A stretch of DNA of 64,000 bases from positions 13,071,951 through 13,135,950 of the forward strand of contig NC_064041.1 in assembly GCF_932526225.1 (NCBI RefSeq), given 5' to 3'. How positions within the stretch are numbered: the first letter of the stretch is position 1; each line of letters begins with the position of its first letter. The notes under the pieces were generated by a model. The model did no database searches, was not told the DNA's origin, and saw only the letters and a program-made list of their open reading frames with translations. Shown here piece after piece: positions 22,801 to 37,800 of the stretch. The stretch comes from Nematostella vectensis. Its lineage: Eukaryota; Cnidaria; Anthozoa; Actiniaria; Edwardsiidae. Both the position numbers and the translations under genes were made by a program.

Positions 22801-25800
22801 ATGTTTGGATAATGTACGACACGATTTTAAATTAATGACAGGCTAAACTGGTAGCAAAATCTTTTAAGATGTTTTAAGATCGTTGTAGAAATGGAAAAGA
22901 TAAGAACGACAAGAGGTTTTGGTATAATGGCGGTTTATAAGATAATAATAATAATATTTTCATTAATGGATAAGCTGTTTAAGGTGTTATCATAGCTGAG
23001 AAGGAAAGCGTTTGTAAAGGCAAAGCACCCCCGCCTTCGCGCTAGCCTGCGTGCGCTCGCTTTTTCTTCTTTTGCCCCCTCTCCCCAGTCCCTTTCACTT
23101 GAGCCGCTACGCAGGCTTTCTTCGCACGAGCCACAGGATTCCCAATATTCTAAAACAAAACATTTCCAAATACCCCCGAATGAGAGCCGACTAGCGGGAG
23201 TGACCACACCAAGAAACTAACAAGTAGTAAGTCAAATCGTGAGGCAAATGAACACACAGCTGCAAGAAAGATTCCTGCTACGGGATTCCAGGCTCTTGTG
23301 CAAAAAACTGAGCTCCGATATAAAACAAACTCACGAAAAGCTACCGTTGAAGGAATCACTGTGTCACGCGTGTTCCGCTGTCCGGGCAGTATAACTTACC
23401 GTTTGATCTCGGCACTCTTGTCTTGTACTTTTTCGCCATTGTTTTTAATATCCGTCAGCTTAAGAAACAAATACACATCATATTATCGTTGGAAGTACAG
23501 GCCAAGGACGTTTTTTTGCCGGTGGAAGGATGGGGGGGGGGGGGGGGTCGCTGCTTTTGTTAGTACGAAATCATTACAACCATCCAAGTTGATGAAGTCT
23601 GAAGTCTTCTTGATTTATTGGATTAAAAATAGTATAAAATGGCTCCATGGAAGTTCTTAATTGTTGTGTAGTTTCTTTACATCTCACCTTTTTATGGCTG
23701 GCTTCTTCCATGGATTCCTTGCTATTCACTATCTCCGCTTTCTTCTTCTCCTCCTCTCGTAACTCCGACTACAATCAAGAAACGAATCATCAGGTCACTT
23801 AATACATAGCCACTCCGAATAGTAATGAACTAATGGAGTGGTGCCGAGTAAGTCAAAGCGCTAACGAATGACTCCTTAATGTCACCGCATCAATCAGAGG
23901 TGTGCCGAATCAATTCCGAATAGTACCGAGTAGTTTAGAATAGTGCTCCTCCTCTCGTAACTCCGACTACAATCAAGAAACGAATCATCAGGTCACTTAA
24001 TACATAGCCACTCCGAATAGTAATGAACTAATGGAGTGGTGCCGAGTAAGTCAAAGCGCTAACGAATGACTCCTTAATGTCACCGCATCAATCAGAGGTG
24101 TGCCGAATCAATTCCGAATAGTACCGAGTAGTTTAGAATAGTGCCGAATCAATTCCGAATAGTACCGAGTCGTTTAGAATAGTGCCGAATCAGTTTCGAA
24201 TAGTACCGAGTAGTTTAGAATAGTGCCGAATCAATTCCGAATAGTACCGAGTCGTTTAGAATAGTGCCGAATCAGTTTCGAATAGTACCGTGTCGTTTAG
24301 AATAGTGCCGAATCAGTAACGAATAGTACCGAGTCACTCACCACCACCCCAAAAGGTACTACTGAAACTGACATTTGCATGTTACGCTATTACGTTATTG
24401 TAAGTATGAACCCTCTTTGCAAAGCAGAAATTACCTCGATTGGCTTCAACTGAGCTTCGGCATCCTGTAAAAAAATACAGTTAAACACTTTATGGAATAC
24501 ACATTATCTATCATTGGCAAAGTAAGGAGAGTGGCTTCTAGGGTTCCACCTATTTCTAACCAACACACACCTTTTTCTTTAAAATATTTTCAGTTTAAAT
24601 GGCGAATGACGATTGGCAAATGGCAGTTCTACAACCAAAGGGATATCGTGCAACCATCCATTATAGCTCAGAGGTTCCAGAAATCTAAATAGACCAGGAA
24701 TCAAAGGATACCGTAATTTCTCTTTCGTAGGTGTTGTTGTTGGCAATCAACTCGGCTTTTTGTTCCTCCAGATTGGTCCTTCGCTGAAGCTGCTCCGACA
24801 GGCGTAACTAAGAAGATTAGGGCGAACAATTAGGCCAATTCACAGGGATTTTACTCTAAAATGCAAGCCGGCGGCTCCAGATGGATTCAAAACTCAGAAC
24901 ACAGACAGGCGCACTTTATGACCTACCTAAGCTAAGGATCACGTGTGACCTTGAGCTCAAAATCTTCGAGCTGAGCTAGAGAACGTTCAAAATAGCGAGA
25001 GGTCGCTTGGGACCCAACCCCATTGATTGTATTCTAGATCTTAAGGTCTAACAGTGGCAAGTGTTTGTTATAAAAAGGTCGTGCTTACATTCAGGTACCC
25101 AAGATCATTGATTGCGTTTGAGATGGGTTATTTAGTGTCACACACACCATCTAACAGGGGCAATTGTTTGTTAAAAAGAGGTCGTGCTCACATTCAGGTA
25201 CCCAATATCATTGATTGCGTTTGAGATTTCAAGCTTATTTAGTGTTACAAGCACCATCTAACAGTGGCAAGTGTTTGTTATAAAGAGGTCGCGCTTATCT
25301 TCGGTCCCCAAGATCATTGATTGTGTTAAAGAAATGAAGGTCATTTAGTGATACACACAACAACTAAAACTGGCTGGTGATTGCTATAAAGATGTGGCGC
25401 TCACCTTCTGGGACCGGAGTTCGTTGATGGTGTTCTCTAAGGTAGAGAGCTGTCTTTGGAGCTGGGTAACCTCGCGACGCCGACGATCGATATGCCGATT
25501 GAGAGTCTCACTAAAAGCAGATTAACAGGCGATTTAATCAAGAGAAATTTATAAAGTAATTTGATCTACGCACACATGTTGCCCTTTGAAGAGCCCTTTA
25601 ATTTACGCACACGTGCTGGCTCATTGACCCTTTTGATTGACTTTCCATTTACCATTTACTTACACACGATCCTGTCTATCATTGTACTCGTTTGTTACCG
25701 CTTGCATGGTGCGTCCTGGAGCTGAAATGAAGCACAAGTAATAATTAAGTATAATAATTGCCTATCACTAAAAATAAATATTAATTTCGCGAACTAGGTT

Positions 25801-28800
25801 CTTTAGCTGATTATGTGCGAAGTAGGATGTTGCAATTATGTATAGAACGCCGAGTGTCATAGGGATTTACATTTATGATTAGGTGCATCAAAGGCTGGTT
25901 ATGTTTCAGGTGGAAAAGCGTGTGAAGGTCGTTCGCTATTAATGTAGCAAAATATTTTATTGAGCTTCCGCCCACGATTAAGAGATCGAAGTCCTTCGAT
26001 ACCTTCAGAGAAGCGCTAAAAGACCAACAGTCTTAATTTTTATGTTAGTATATTTTCATTATACTTACGTCATTTTATGTATTTGTGTCTGGTTCTGTTA
26101 AATCTATGTCAAACCAGGACCCACATAAAGCCATCTATACAAACATGAATAAATAAATAAGTGCATCCCTCACCTATGCCGTGTAGCTTGGATTGTGTAA
26201 GGGAAATGTCCCGGTCGAGTTGCTGTAATCTCTGATTGTGAGCGTCCAAATCCCTAATATCAGGCTGCATCTCCCGTGCGCTCTGCTCCTCACTCTCCGT
26301 AAGGCTACAAGCATCTTCGAGCTGCAGGTAAAAAAAAACGCAAAGATCTTTGCGTCAGTGATCTAAACATAGACATACTAATCATAATGATGGTTTTATC
26401 GATACATGCATTCGCACAAAAGTGCATGTTTAAATATATTGCAATTTTTCTAGCTGGCAATACTTCTTCCCGGGGGATGGGGGGGACTTCGAGAAAAACA
26501 GACGGGGGTTCTCGACAGCAAAATCAATTTTAATCCTAAGGGATAGCACTAAGGGCGTGGTCAACAACAATTCTTATCCCTAAGAGATAGCACATTGGGT
26601 GTGGTCAAAGAAATTTTTAACCCTGGCATTAAAAAACAATGCCCGTTTCAATTGGCTGATGGATCATGTATTGTTATGTTACCGACAATAAAGTCGAAAG
26701 TATTAACCGATCAGTTGACTTGTGAGTTATTGAAAATACGTTTCGAGCGATTGGGCCACCATTTAGTGTGAGACACCCTAAAAGATAGCAGAATCGGAAA
26801 AATCCTCCTCCCCGGGCGTGAAAAGCCCTAAAAGATAGTAGAATCGGAAAAATCCTAAAACACAACCTAAGAGATAGCAGTTGGTAAGGATTTTATACCC
26901 TAAAAAATAGGTCCAGCACCCCGGTCTACTTTTCTGGAGAGTCCCCCCCCCCCCCCCCCCCGGGCAATGCTTTTATGTTACGAAATTAACCCCCTTCATT
27001 CTCGCTCAATATCCCTTCTCGCTCATGTCCAATCTCTAAGCATTCACGTACCTCAATCACTTGCTCGCTTATGCGCTCGATGTCTTCCGTTAGTTTGGTC
27101 AGCTTGGACTTGGTCTCGGGGATTTCCTGAGACTGTAACCTCTCCAGCTGTGAACAATTAATCAGTGACAACAATCAGCAACAAAAATCAAAATAGTCAT
27201 AATAGCGGCTAACAGAGCAACTTTAAATTTGTAAGGGAGCTGTCCAGTACGGTATCCGCGGATCTTGCACCAAAAAAAATAATAAATACATTGGATAACT
27301 CAATCTCATGAAGTCTCTCTAACCTCATATTATTTTTATCAATTAAAAATTCCAATAACTATTTTAGTCTAGTTGTGCCTTCAATTCCAGAAACCAGGCT
27401 GTCGTGTACGCAATCGAGAGAGTGCCTACGTTTACCTGCCTTTACAGCTAGCATTGATATCAAATAAGCATTACTTGGCATACTTACATTGTCTCGGCTT
27501 GGTCCTAGCTCAAGAAGTCTATCAAAGCGTCTTTGTTCCTCAACAAGCAGTCTCTCGTTGTTTGCTGTCTTAGCAGGGAGGTCTCGCATCTTTGTCTTCA
27601 ACTGTAAGGAATTGGAAACGAAGGAGTTACATAATTGACAAAAAAGGTTCTTAAGGTGAGATGAAGTGCGTGAAGTAATGGCAAGTCAACAATTATTCAC
27701 CTCATCAACAAGGGCCTTGATCTGCGCGTTTGCTTCAAATCGGCGATGACACAGTGGGCACCCGTCGTTCTTCACGCTCGGATCTGTCAACTTCTTGATA
27801 TACTTTTGGTAGATCTTCTCAATAGATGCAGATATTCCCTTCTCGTCTCTCAAGAATGATACGCTTTCCTGCAGTTCTTCTTTGACGGTGTTGTAGTTCC
27901 TGTCTCCGCAAGCCTCCTTCAGCTGATCTTTGAAGACCATGCACTGCTCCTCCTTACGGCGGATTTGCTCCCTGGTGATAAAAATTAATTTCTGCTGGTC
28001 TCACTTATTAGGCTAGATTTCCAGTTAATTTTTGTGAGCCTGCCGATGAGTCACAGATACGTCGTGGATATCGAGACTTCTGACTTATATTGCAAGGCTT
28101 CATCAGGCCATCTGAGATGGGAAACCGTATTGCAGGTTCACAGAAACGAGCATAAAATCGTGCCTAATATACGTGATCCGATGTGTTCTTTTCGTTTTGA
28201 GTACTTAAAACCCTTGTTTTGTTTATATAATTAATTAATATAATAATTAAGAACCCTTTTAAAGAACTTACATTATCATCTTTTTGTTGGCGTCTTTAGC
28301 AGACATCTCCTGCTTCATCTTCTGCATACTGGTTCTCATCTGCTGCAACTCTCGCTTCTTTCCTCCGAGGTACTGCGACAGCCTATCTGACAAGGCCTCT
28401 CCTCCTCGCACCCCACCCAGTGTAGCCTGGATATCATGCTCGTGCTGATCGCGTCTGCGAAAAAGGAACATTGCTGAGCTGGCTACGTTTTGGGTGGCGG
28501 ACCCACGTGCGCTCTGGCTTTTGGCGGCAAAATAGTAACAACAAAAAGCAGGTTTATCTCTGAATAGGGACCTTACGCAAAGACGACGGCGACGGCATTA
28601 AGAACGGCGAGCGCGCTCATGAATTGCTCAAGAGCGGCGTTGTCGTCCGGGACGGCAAATCTAGAACGGCATTTTCCTATTTTCACGTTCTACGCCCAAG
28701 AACGTCTAGAACGTTAACGGTCGTTTTGGAATATGTGCGAGCCCGCGCGCCGTTCTTGATGCCAGCACCTTCGTCTGCGTGCGGTCTTTAATATTATTGG

Positions 28801-31800
28801 TACACATTGCCCTAGCAGGACTCGAAATATTTGGGGGGGGGGCACAAAACAGAAACATAAAGAAAAGATTAGGGGGGGCACAGCCACGCATCTTCTGGGG
28901 TCACATGTCCGAGTGTCCCGCCCCCTGCTACGGTCTTGGGTGAGCACATCTAACTTTGCATGAGTCAGTTAAATTTCTAGGTTCAACTCACAATAATACT
29001 TGGTAACAAGTCTAGCATTAAGTTGGCCAATTAGCTAAATTTCACCAATATATTTGGTGAGTACGACAAGTTGAGCCTGGGTCAGCTATTTATATTTCTA
29101 GGTTAAGCATACATCTTTTGAATGGCATCCATCTTGGCACTCTTCTCCTTGGTCAGCATGTCCAGCTTGGCCTGGGTGGAGGACTGGTGATGCATGGCCT
29201 GCTGTTCCTCCTGAAGTTTTCTGAGCTCACTGTCAATCTGCCGCTTCTCTGCCTGCAGCCGATCAATCTCTGCATTCATCTCGTCGATGTTCCCCTGCTC
29301 GCGTAACTCCTTCAGTTCTCTCTCCTGTAGTGTGTCGCAAAAAAATAATTAAGCAGCCAACTCACCTATTGTAACTAGCGGAAGATTATTTTGAAGTTTC
29401 CTTGCGAATAGACCGTGGCATTTTAAAATGTTTTAAGAAACAAAGAAGAAGCTAATTGTAATCCTGTAATACAAGAAGATAATGGTATGGTGATAACTAT
29501 GATAATGCTGATGAAGGTAATTGTAGTGTTGATGGTGATGATGACACAATTAAGTCTCTGTAATAACCTTATCAAGTGCAATGATTTGTGGAGATCGTGT
29601 TGGTGAAAGAACGGATTTCCACAGGTCGGAGAAAGTATAAAGTGCTGATGCATCTGATAAAAGGCTAACCGTTCTCTGCAGCTCGGCATCCAACGTCTTT
29701 AGTCTATTGGCAGACGCATCCACATTGCTCAACTCTTGTCCGATCTGACGCAGCTTCTGCTGGTTATCCCTCTAAACAAAAACATCTGTTTGGTTAAACA
29801 TCTTATGCTGCTGCCTTCATTGTGACTATCATACTGAGGTCAAGGTCTTATGCATGGCTGCTGTCTTCATTATGGCTATCATAACTGAGTAAAGGTAAGG
29901 GTTGAACGTCTTATTCTACGACGTTGCCTTCATTATGGCTATCATTACTGAGTTAGGGTAAGGTTTAGGGTTGGACATCTTATGCATGGCTGCTGTCTTC
30001 ATTATGGCTATCATAACTGAGTTATTGTAAGGGTTAGGGTTGGACGTCTTATGCTAGGGCGTTGCCTTCATTGTGGCTATCATAACTGAGTTAGGGTAAG
30101 GGTTAGGGTTAGACTCTTATGCTAGAACGTTGCTTTCATTATGGCTATCATAACTGAGTTGGTGTATAGTTTTACATCTCCCTACGCTTAACGTAGGTTT
30201 TGCAGCCCTCTATCAGAGAAAGTGTTGCATACTTTTGCGACTTTCGAGTTTTTTTTCTCTTTTTTAAAAGTCTTATCACTGGGTGGTAAAATTTTGTCCT
30301 GTAAATTTCACAGTGAAGACTTTGTAGCAAAAGATTTAGTGACCCAATGATCGCATGTTGGACTTGATTTGTCAAAACCGACTTAAGACCAAAGAATAAT
30401 ATTACAGTAGATCACAAGCAGAAATAACTCAAGCTAGATACAAAGAAAAAACAGTTAAACAGTTTCGAAAATGAAAATAATTAGATTGTGGATAAATTCT
30501 CTAAACAGCTCTTATTGACTGCATGCTTTTCACAATTCTCTCTATTTAATAATCTCTCACCATCTGTTTTTTCTTAAGTCTGATTGTCTCCTCGCACATC
30601 GCTTGACTTTTCTTCATGTCATCAATCTTTTTCTGCACTGCCTTGATCCTTTCATCAAACAATTGCTGAAGGAAAAGGGCAAAGGCACAATACAACGCGT
30701 CACACAAGACTATTGGCACCGTAAGGCATGTCTGCTTCCAGACATTTTTGGAGTCAAAATTAATTGAAATCCCGTTTACTTTTCCCTTAAAATGATCGTA
30801 AAATTCATAACATCAATTTTTAAATGTATATGATTATTATAAAAAATAGACTTGCTTGGTAACATGAATTTAAATCGAAAAGACCACATGATCTTTAATT
30901 AGTCAAATTCTATTACTTGATTACACCCGGACCGAGGGCTTGAAGAGCTAGACAAAGGTAATATTTTTTCGAAAAAACAGAATCTACAGGGCGCTCAGAC
31001 GACCCAGAAAAACTGGAATTTACACAGAAACAAAATTCTAACATCCTCGTGCGTAAAGCATGGTCTTTTTGTCCTGTTCCCATACAATTCTTGCCATCGT
31101 GCATTTCTTGGAACTTCTGTTTAAAGTAATACCTTTTGCCTTTTTGTGTCGTCATACTCTTCTTGGAACTTCTGCTTGAGGTCGCTCATGAATTTTTCAG
31201 CCTGTTTTTCACCCATTGGCTGCTGGTCATAACCTGTACAGACACATACGACATAGTAAAAATGTGTGAGAAAAGTGATAAGGTGGAGGCCAAACTTGAT
31301 GCATACAAGCAAATCCACATTCCCTTTATCTATGTGATTCAAATCTCGAATAACACGACCATTGAAGCGATAGAAGGCCAACAAATATCTCAGAAAGTTC
31401 CACCTGTCCGAGAAGACATCCTTTTTGTACCTATGTTGTACAGTAATGATTGCGTACAGTAAGAATCGGTTTTTACATAATACTTGTGTAGTTATGCTTA
31501 TTTAAAAAATAGAATAATAAAGAAGAGTAATGAGAGAAACCTGACAATCCATACTGCGCTGCAAGATCTGCCACCATCTGGTCTCTTTGCTTGATGGTAT
31601 CTTCTTGTCTCTAGACCGTATAGCACAACAAGAATTGTTATAAAGCTATGCAACAAGCACAACATAACCAAACTCTAATTACAACACTATAATTATTAGG
31701 CAAAAAATTAGATTCTGTAACATTGCTTTAAAAGCCTTTAATCTGGATCATTCTATGACCATTGCATTTCCACAGGGATCCATGGATTTGGGTAGTTATC

Positions 31801-34800
31801 TGTCGATTTTCTATTGTTACAGTATTATCACAAGGTGTCATAAATCAGGTTGAATCTCTGACTCTCACATTTTGTATTTCAGCCAGTGTCAGGAATTTGC
31901 CAGTCGTTCTTGTGTTGCACCGTTTGACTTGTGTTCTAGCTTGGCCACAGGGTGCCATAATTCCCGAACAATATCTTATCAATGCTCACTAGCTTAACCA
32001 CAGGAAGCCAGAGATCTGGGCCAGTCTCCTACCTGTGCTTGCTGCTCTAGTTTCCCATGATCAAGTAAAACTCTGCTCTTGGAGTCACTCAGCTTCAGCA
32101 GCTCTCCCTGGATGTTTTCAAGCTGATTGGTGCTCTGAAAGAGCAATATTAACATAACTTCAGTAAAGATTGCATCATTATCTTGTCAGCCAGACCATTG
32201 TTTCTGTCTTCATCCAAAATTAAAAAAAAAACATCTAAAAACGAGCTTCCAATTTTGATCACGATACAATCATAATTTCGAACATCTGTAATAAGCTTTA
32301 TCAAATCAGCCAAATCGGAATGGCTGCCTTCTTTCACTTGGTATTTTACTACAATGACAAAATGTAATGATGAATTTAACTGTTTAGAGCCTGCTTTTAA
32401 AAAAAACATCACATTCCATTATTTAAAATATATGTCATTCATAACAATTTCATTGAAACGTTATTTTTATTTTGTTGTTTTTTCAGATACCTGCTAAATA
32501 AATAAAACACAGACATTCATTATTACCCCCCCTCCCCTATCGTCAGATCTTGTTCTCTACCTGAAGCAGCTGCCTGTCTTTTTCCTGGATCTTATTTCTG
32601 AACTCATCAAATATTTCTTGCAATTCCTCGGTAGAGCCTAAAATTAAGTGTTGAAGAAACAGACAAATGGATGGAAAGATCTGTTCAAAAAGAAATATAG
32701 CTTAAATGGAAATTTTTAACCTAGAGACATACTACTGTATATTTGCTCTATTAACGGTAGCAGATCTAGGGTGAGGGGGTTTAAACCCCCCTTTGGGCTG
32801 CAAGAAAGCCACATGTCACAAAAAAATACCCCTCCCCCGTTTGTCACTTAGCCAAACCCCTCCTTTAGCAAAAAGCTAGATACGCCCCTGATTAAGACCC
32901 CCTTTTTTATTAACCCCCCAACCCTTTCCCCTAAAATGAATATAAATATAACGTGACATGTTTCAAAGATTACATCAAGTGATTCTTAAATAATGTACAC
33001 TAAAATATATAACCTAAGCACTTTGTAGGGGGCATAACATCTAGTGGCAAATACTGGAAGAGCAATATTTTAACAAATCCCTCCCTCTATTAAGCCCCCA
33101 CGCCACCTCTATGAAACATAAATCAAGCCCTGGGTGTTTAACAGAGCTTTTACTGTAACTAAATACAGCTGGCAGCTTAGTGCAAACAGAATGCAGGCAG
33201 TCAAGATACATGGGCAGAAGGACACAAGTAGACCTTAGTAGACAGAGACACTACGTACCACTGAATGGATGTGTTATCTTGTCTTGCAGGTCTACAGCCA
33301 CCTTCAAAAGTTGTCGTTTGTGAGCGGAAAGAGACTCTACAAAGAAAATTGAGATGTTCAGGAATTAGACACATGGGCTAAGCTAGGAATGCTATAGGAT
33401 TGTTAGTTGTTTTTTTAATACCTTTTTCAATAAAGGTTGTCAGTGCAAATTGCAAATGGTGATTGGCAAATGGCAGTTCTATGACTGGAAGTAACTATGG
33501 GTCTCGAAGAATATGGATAAATCAAAACAATTATCCATTAGAGGTTACCAATGCTTGGCTCTGACATTGCTGGACATTATTTAACACCTTTAGTTTTACG
33601 AATAATTAGTACCCATAAGCAATTTACCATTTGCACTTGACAACCTTTTGTGAAATAGGCGTATACATCCTAGCACCACCCTACCTGCACGTTTCTCTAG
33701 ATCATGTACTTCATCAGAGACTTGTGCCAACTCAGAAATTCTCTCCTGCCCAAAGATAAAATGAAAGAAATGTCTGTCTTGTTGTGTATATTGATATTTG
33801 TGCAATCTTGTCAATTAATGTCCTGCTTGCTCCTTTGTCAATTCAGCCTATCTATCCTGTCTGCCTATATGTTAAAAAAATTAATCCTTTGTTCCATCTT
33901 TCTGTCCATCCTCTGTATGTCTGTCCTGTCTGTCTGTCTGTCATTGATCCTGCCCATTAGTTCATGTCTGTTTCTACCTATCCTACCTATGTATCTATCT
34001 TTCTGTCCTTTCTGTCAATCTGTCTGTTCTACCTGTCAATCTGTCTGTTCTACCTGTCTATCTGTCTGTTCTACCTGTCCATCTGTCTGTCCTTCCTGTC
34101 AATCTGTCTGTTCTACTTGTCCATCTGTCTGTCCTTCCTGTCAATCTGTCTGTTCTACCTGTCAATCTGTCTGTTCTACCTGTCTATCTGTCTGTTCTAC
34201 CTGTCCATCTGTCTGTCCTTCCTGTCTATCTGTCTGTCCTTCCTGTCAATCTGTCTGTTCTACCTGTCCATCTGTCTGTCCTTCCTGTCTATCTGTCTGT
34301 TCTACCTGTCAATCTGTCTGTTCTTCCTGTTCATTTGTCTGTTCTTCCTGTCTACATATCTGTCTGTCCTTCATGTATACCTTTCCGTTCTACCTGTCCA
34401 CATATCTGTCTGTGTTTCCTGTCTATCTGTCTGTCCTTCCTGTCTGTCTGTCCTTCCTGTCTGTCTGTCCTTCCTGTCTATCTGTCTGTCCTTCCTGTCT
34501 ATCTGTCTGTCCTTCCTGTCTATCTGTCTGTCCTTCCTGTCTATCTGTCTGTCCTTCCTGTCTATCTGTCTGTCCTTCCTGTCTATCTGTCTGTCCTTCC
34601 TGTCTATCTGTCTGTCCTTCCTGTCTATCTGTCTGTCCTTCCTGTCTATCTGTCTGTCCTTCCTGTCTATCTGTCTGTCCTTCCTGTCTATCTGTCTGTC
34701 CTTCCTGTCTATCTGTCTGTCCTTCCTGTCTATCTGTCTGTCCTTCCTGTCTATCTGTACCTCTATAGGTTGCAGTTTCCTCTGTAGGTTTGAAATAGTA

Positions 34801-37800
34801 TCTCTTGTTGAGACAACTTTCCCCTGCGTCCTCTCCAACTCTTCTGCTATCTGCAGTATACAAAAAATATAACCAATTAGGTGCTCCATTATCACACACC
34901 ATGATCATCACAATCATCAAGATCACAATCACAAGCTCCACAATCATTGGTCTTATCATTATCATGGGCATTTTACTTGAAAATATGATGAAAAGTAAGA
35001 AAGAAACAATAAATGTCCTCCCTCCTGCCACCTTGAAATCCTTGCTCCATCCATCCCACCACTCCTCCCCTTTGTCTGAATGCCTGGATCTAATTATTAT
35101 AAATCATCAGAACTCTATTCACAAAATTTTTGGTTATGTTCTGATGCCTCTAACCTCTTGTGCTTTGTCTTTGTTTTCTTTTAGGTATTTCAGCTCTGTT
35201 TCACATTCTGTAACCACACCCATCTGTTAAATAGATTTCACACATATAAATGTGGTTATCTGATCACAAATTGGTCAAGTTAACAGAAAATTTAGTATAC
35301 CTGTTCTTTTTTAAGCTTCTGGATTGCATCTAGTGCTTTGATATACCTGTATATATATAAAGGATGTAGACATCCATGTGCAATCACACACTGACCACCA
35401 TGTGCAATCACACACTGACCTCAATGTGCAATCATACACTGGCCACCATGTACAATCACACACTGACCACAATGTGCAATCACACACTGACCACCATGTG
35501 CAATCACACACTGACCACCATGTGCAATCATTCACTGACCACCATGTGCAATCATACTCTGACCACTATTTTACAATCACACACTGACCATCATGTGCAA
35601 TCACACACTGACCACCATGTGCTATCAAACACGGACCATAATGTACAATCACACACTGACCACCATGTGCTATCAAACACGGACCATCATGTACAATCAC
35701 ACACTGACCATCATGTGCAATCACACACTGACCACCATGTGCAATCATACACTGACCACCATGTGCAATCACACACTGACCATCATGTGCTATCACACAC
35801 TGACCACCATGTGCAATCACACACTGACCATCATGTGCAATCACACACTGACCACCATGTGCAATCACACACAGACCACCATGTGCAATCAAACACTGAC
35901 TATCATGTGCAATCATACACCGGCCACCATGTGCAAACACACACTGACCACCATGTGCAATGATACACTGAAAACCATTTGCAATCATACACTGAAAACC
36001 ATTTGCAATTATACACTGAAAAAGATTTGCTATCATACACTGACCACCATGTGCTATCGAAGGCCCTATGTGCCACAGGTAACAGGGAACATGTGCAATT
36101 ACACACTGACCACCATGTGCAATGACAAATAGTGATAATTTGTCAGAAAAATGCCTTCCAAGGGGAAAAAATATTTTGGCTTTTGCCATACAAAAGCCTT
36201 GTACTGGAGTTCAATGAATGTCAATTGGCTGGTTCAAAACGTGTTCCATTGAACATTCAAAACTTGATGAATTCAGGAGTTGTTCTGGCTTTTGGAATGG
36301 TTGGAAACAGTACACAAAACCACAGAAGACCAACTCACCTCGTTGCTGAAAATATTTCATCAAATTTCTGTTTGAGGACTTTCCCTTCACTTAGTGGCCT
36401 GTTAAAAAAAAAAAAACATTGTTCAAAGTACTTGCTTCAATGACCAGCATAAATATTACAAGCCAATACCTACCAGTTTGATTCTTCTTGGTGACAAAAA
36501 ATTACTGTTTCCAGAACGGCTTTGGACACTCCAAGAAATGAAATCATCTAAAAAGAAAAAAAAATGATAAGCTTTTTTTGATAAGTTTTTAATTATTTTA
36601 AATAATTAGTCATAGCAACAAGAATAATCTCACCTCTCTGTTGATTTCAGCACATTTGGAGCTGATGCTTTGTCTCTGTAAATGTTGAAGGAAAGGGATC
36701 CATGTTCCTTTGATATCACATACAAGTTGTCATCCTTATAGCATTGTAGCATGACAGCAGTGACTATGTATAGCATGTGTTCCATAGCATGTGTGTTCCA
36801 TAGCATGTGTTCAATAGCATGTGTTCCATAGCATGTGTGTTCCATAGCATGTGTGTTCCATAGCATGTGTGTTCAATAGCATGTGTTCCATAGCATGTGT
36901 GTTCAATAGCATGTGTTCCATAGCATGTGTGTTCAATAGCATGTGTTCCATAGCATGTGTGTTCAATAGCATGTGTCCCATAGCATGTGTGTTCAATAGC
37001 ATGTGTTCCATAGCATGTGTGTTCAATAGCATTTGTCCCATAGCATGTGTGTTCAATAGCATTTGTCCCATAGCATGTGTGTTCAATAGCATGTGTTCCA
37101 TAGCATGTGTGTTCAATAGCATGTGTTCAATAGCATGTGTGTTCAATAGCATGTGTGTTCAATAGCATGTGTCCCATAGCATGTGTTCCATAGCATGTGT
37201 GTTCAATAGCATGTGCTCCATAGCATGTGTGTTCAATAGCATGTGTTCCATAGCATGTGTGTTCAATAGCATGTGTTCCATAGCATGTGTGTTCAATAGC
37301 ATGTGTTCCATAGCATGTGTGTTCAATAGCATGTGTTCCATAGCATGTGTGTTCAATAGCATGTGTTCTATAGCATGTGTGTTCCATAGCATTTGTTCCA
37401 TAGCATGTGTTCCATAGCATGTGTGTTCAATAGCATGTGTTCCATAGCATGTGTGTTCAATAGCATGTGTTCCATAGCATGTGTGTTCAATAGCATGTGC
37501 TCCATAGCATGTGTGTTCAATAGCATGTGTTCCATAGCATGTGTGTTCAATAGCATGTGTTCCATAGCATGTGTGTTCAATAGCATGTGTTCCATAGCAT
37601 GTGTGTTCAATAGCATGTGTTCCATAGCATGTGTGTTCAATAGCATTTGTTCCATAGCATGTGTGTTCAATAGCATGTGTTCAATAGCATGTGTGTTCAA
37701 TAGCATTTGTCCCATAGCATGTGTGTTCAATAGCATGTGTTCCATAGCATGTGTGTTCAATAGCATGTGTTCAATAGCATGTGTTCCATAGCATGTGTGT

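Noticed and set aside
33704-34872. Plus-strand Cys/Leu-rich frames (CLSVCPS) that look like membrane or keratin-like proteins
   Set aside because: Translation of the 21-bp intronic minisatellite.
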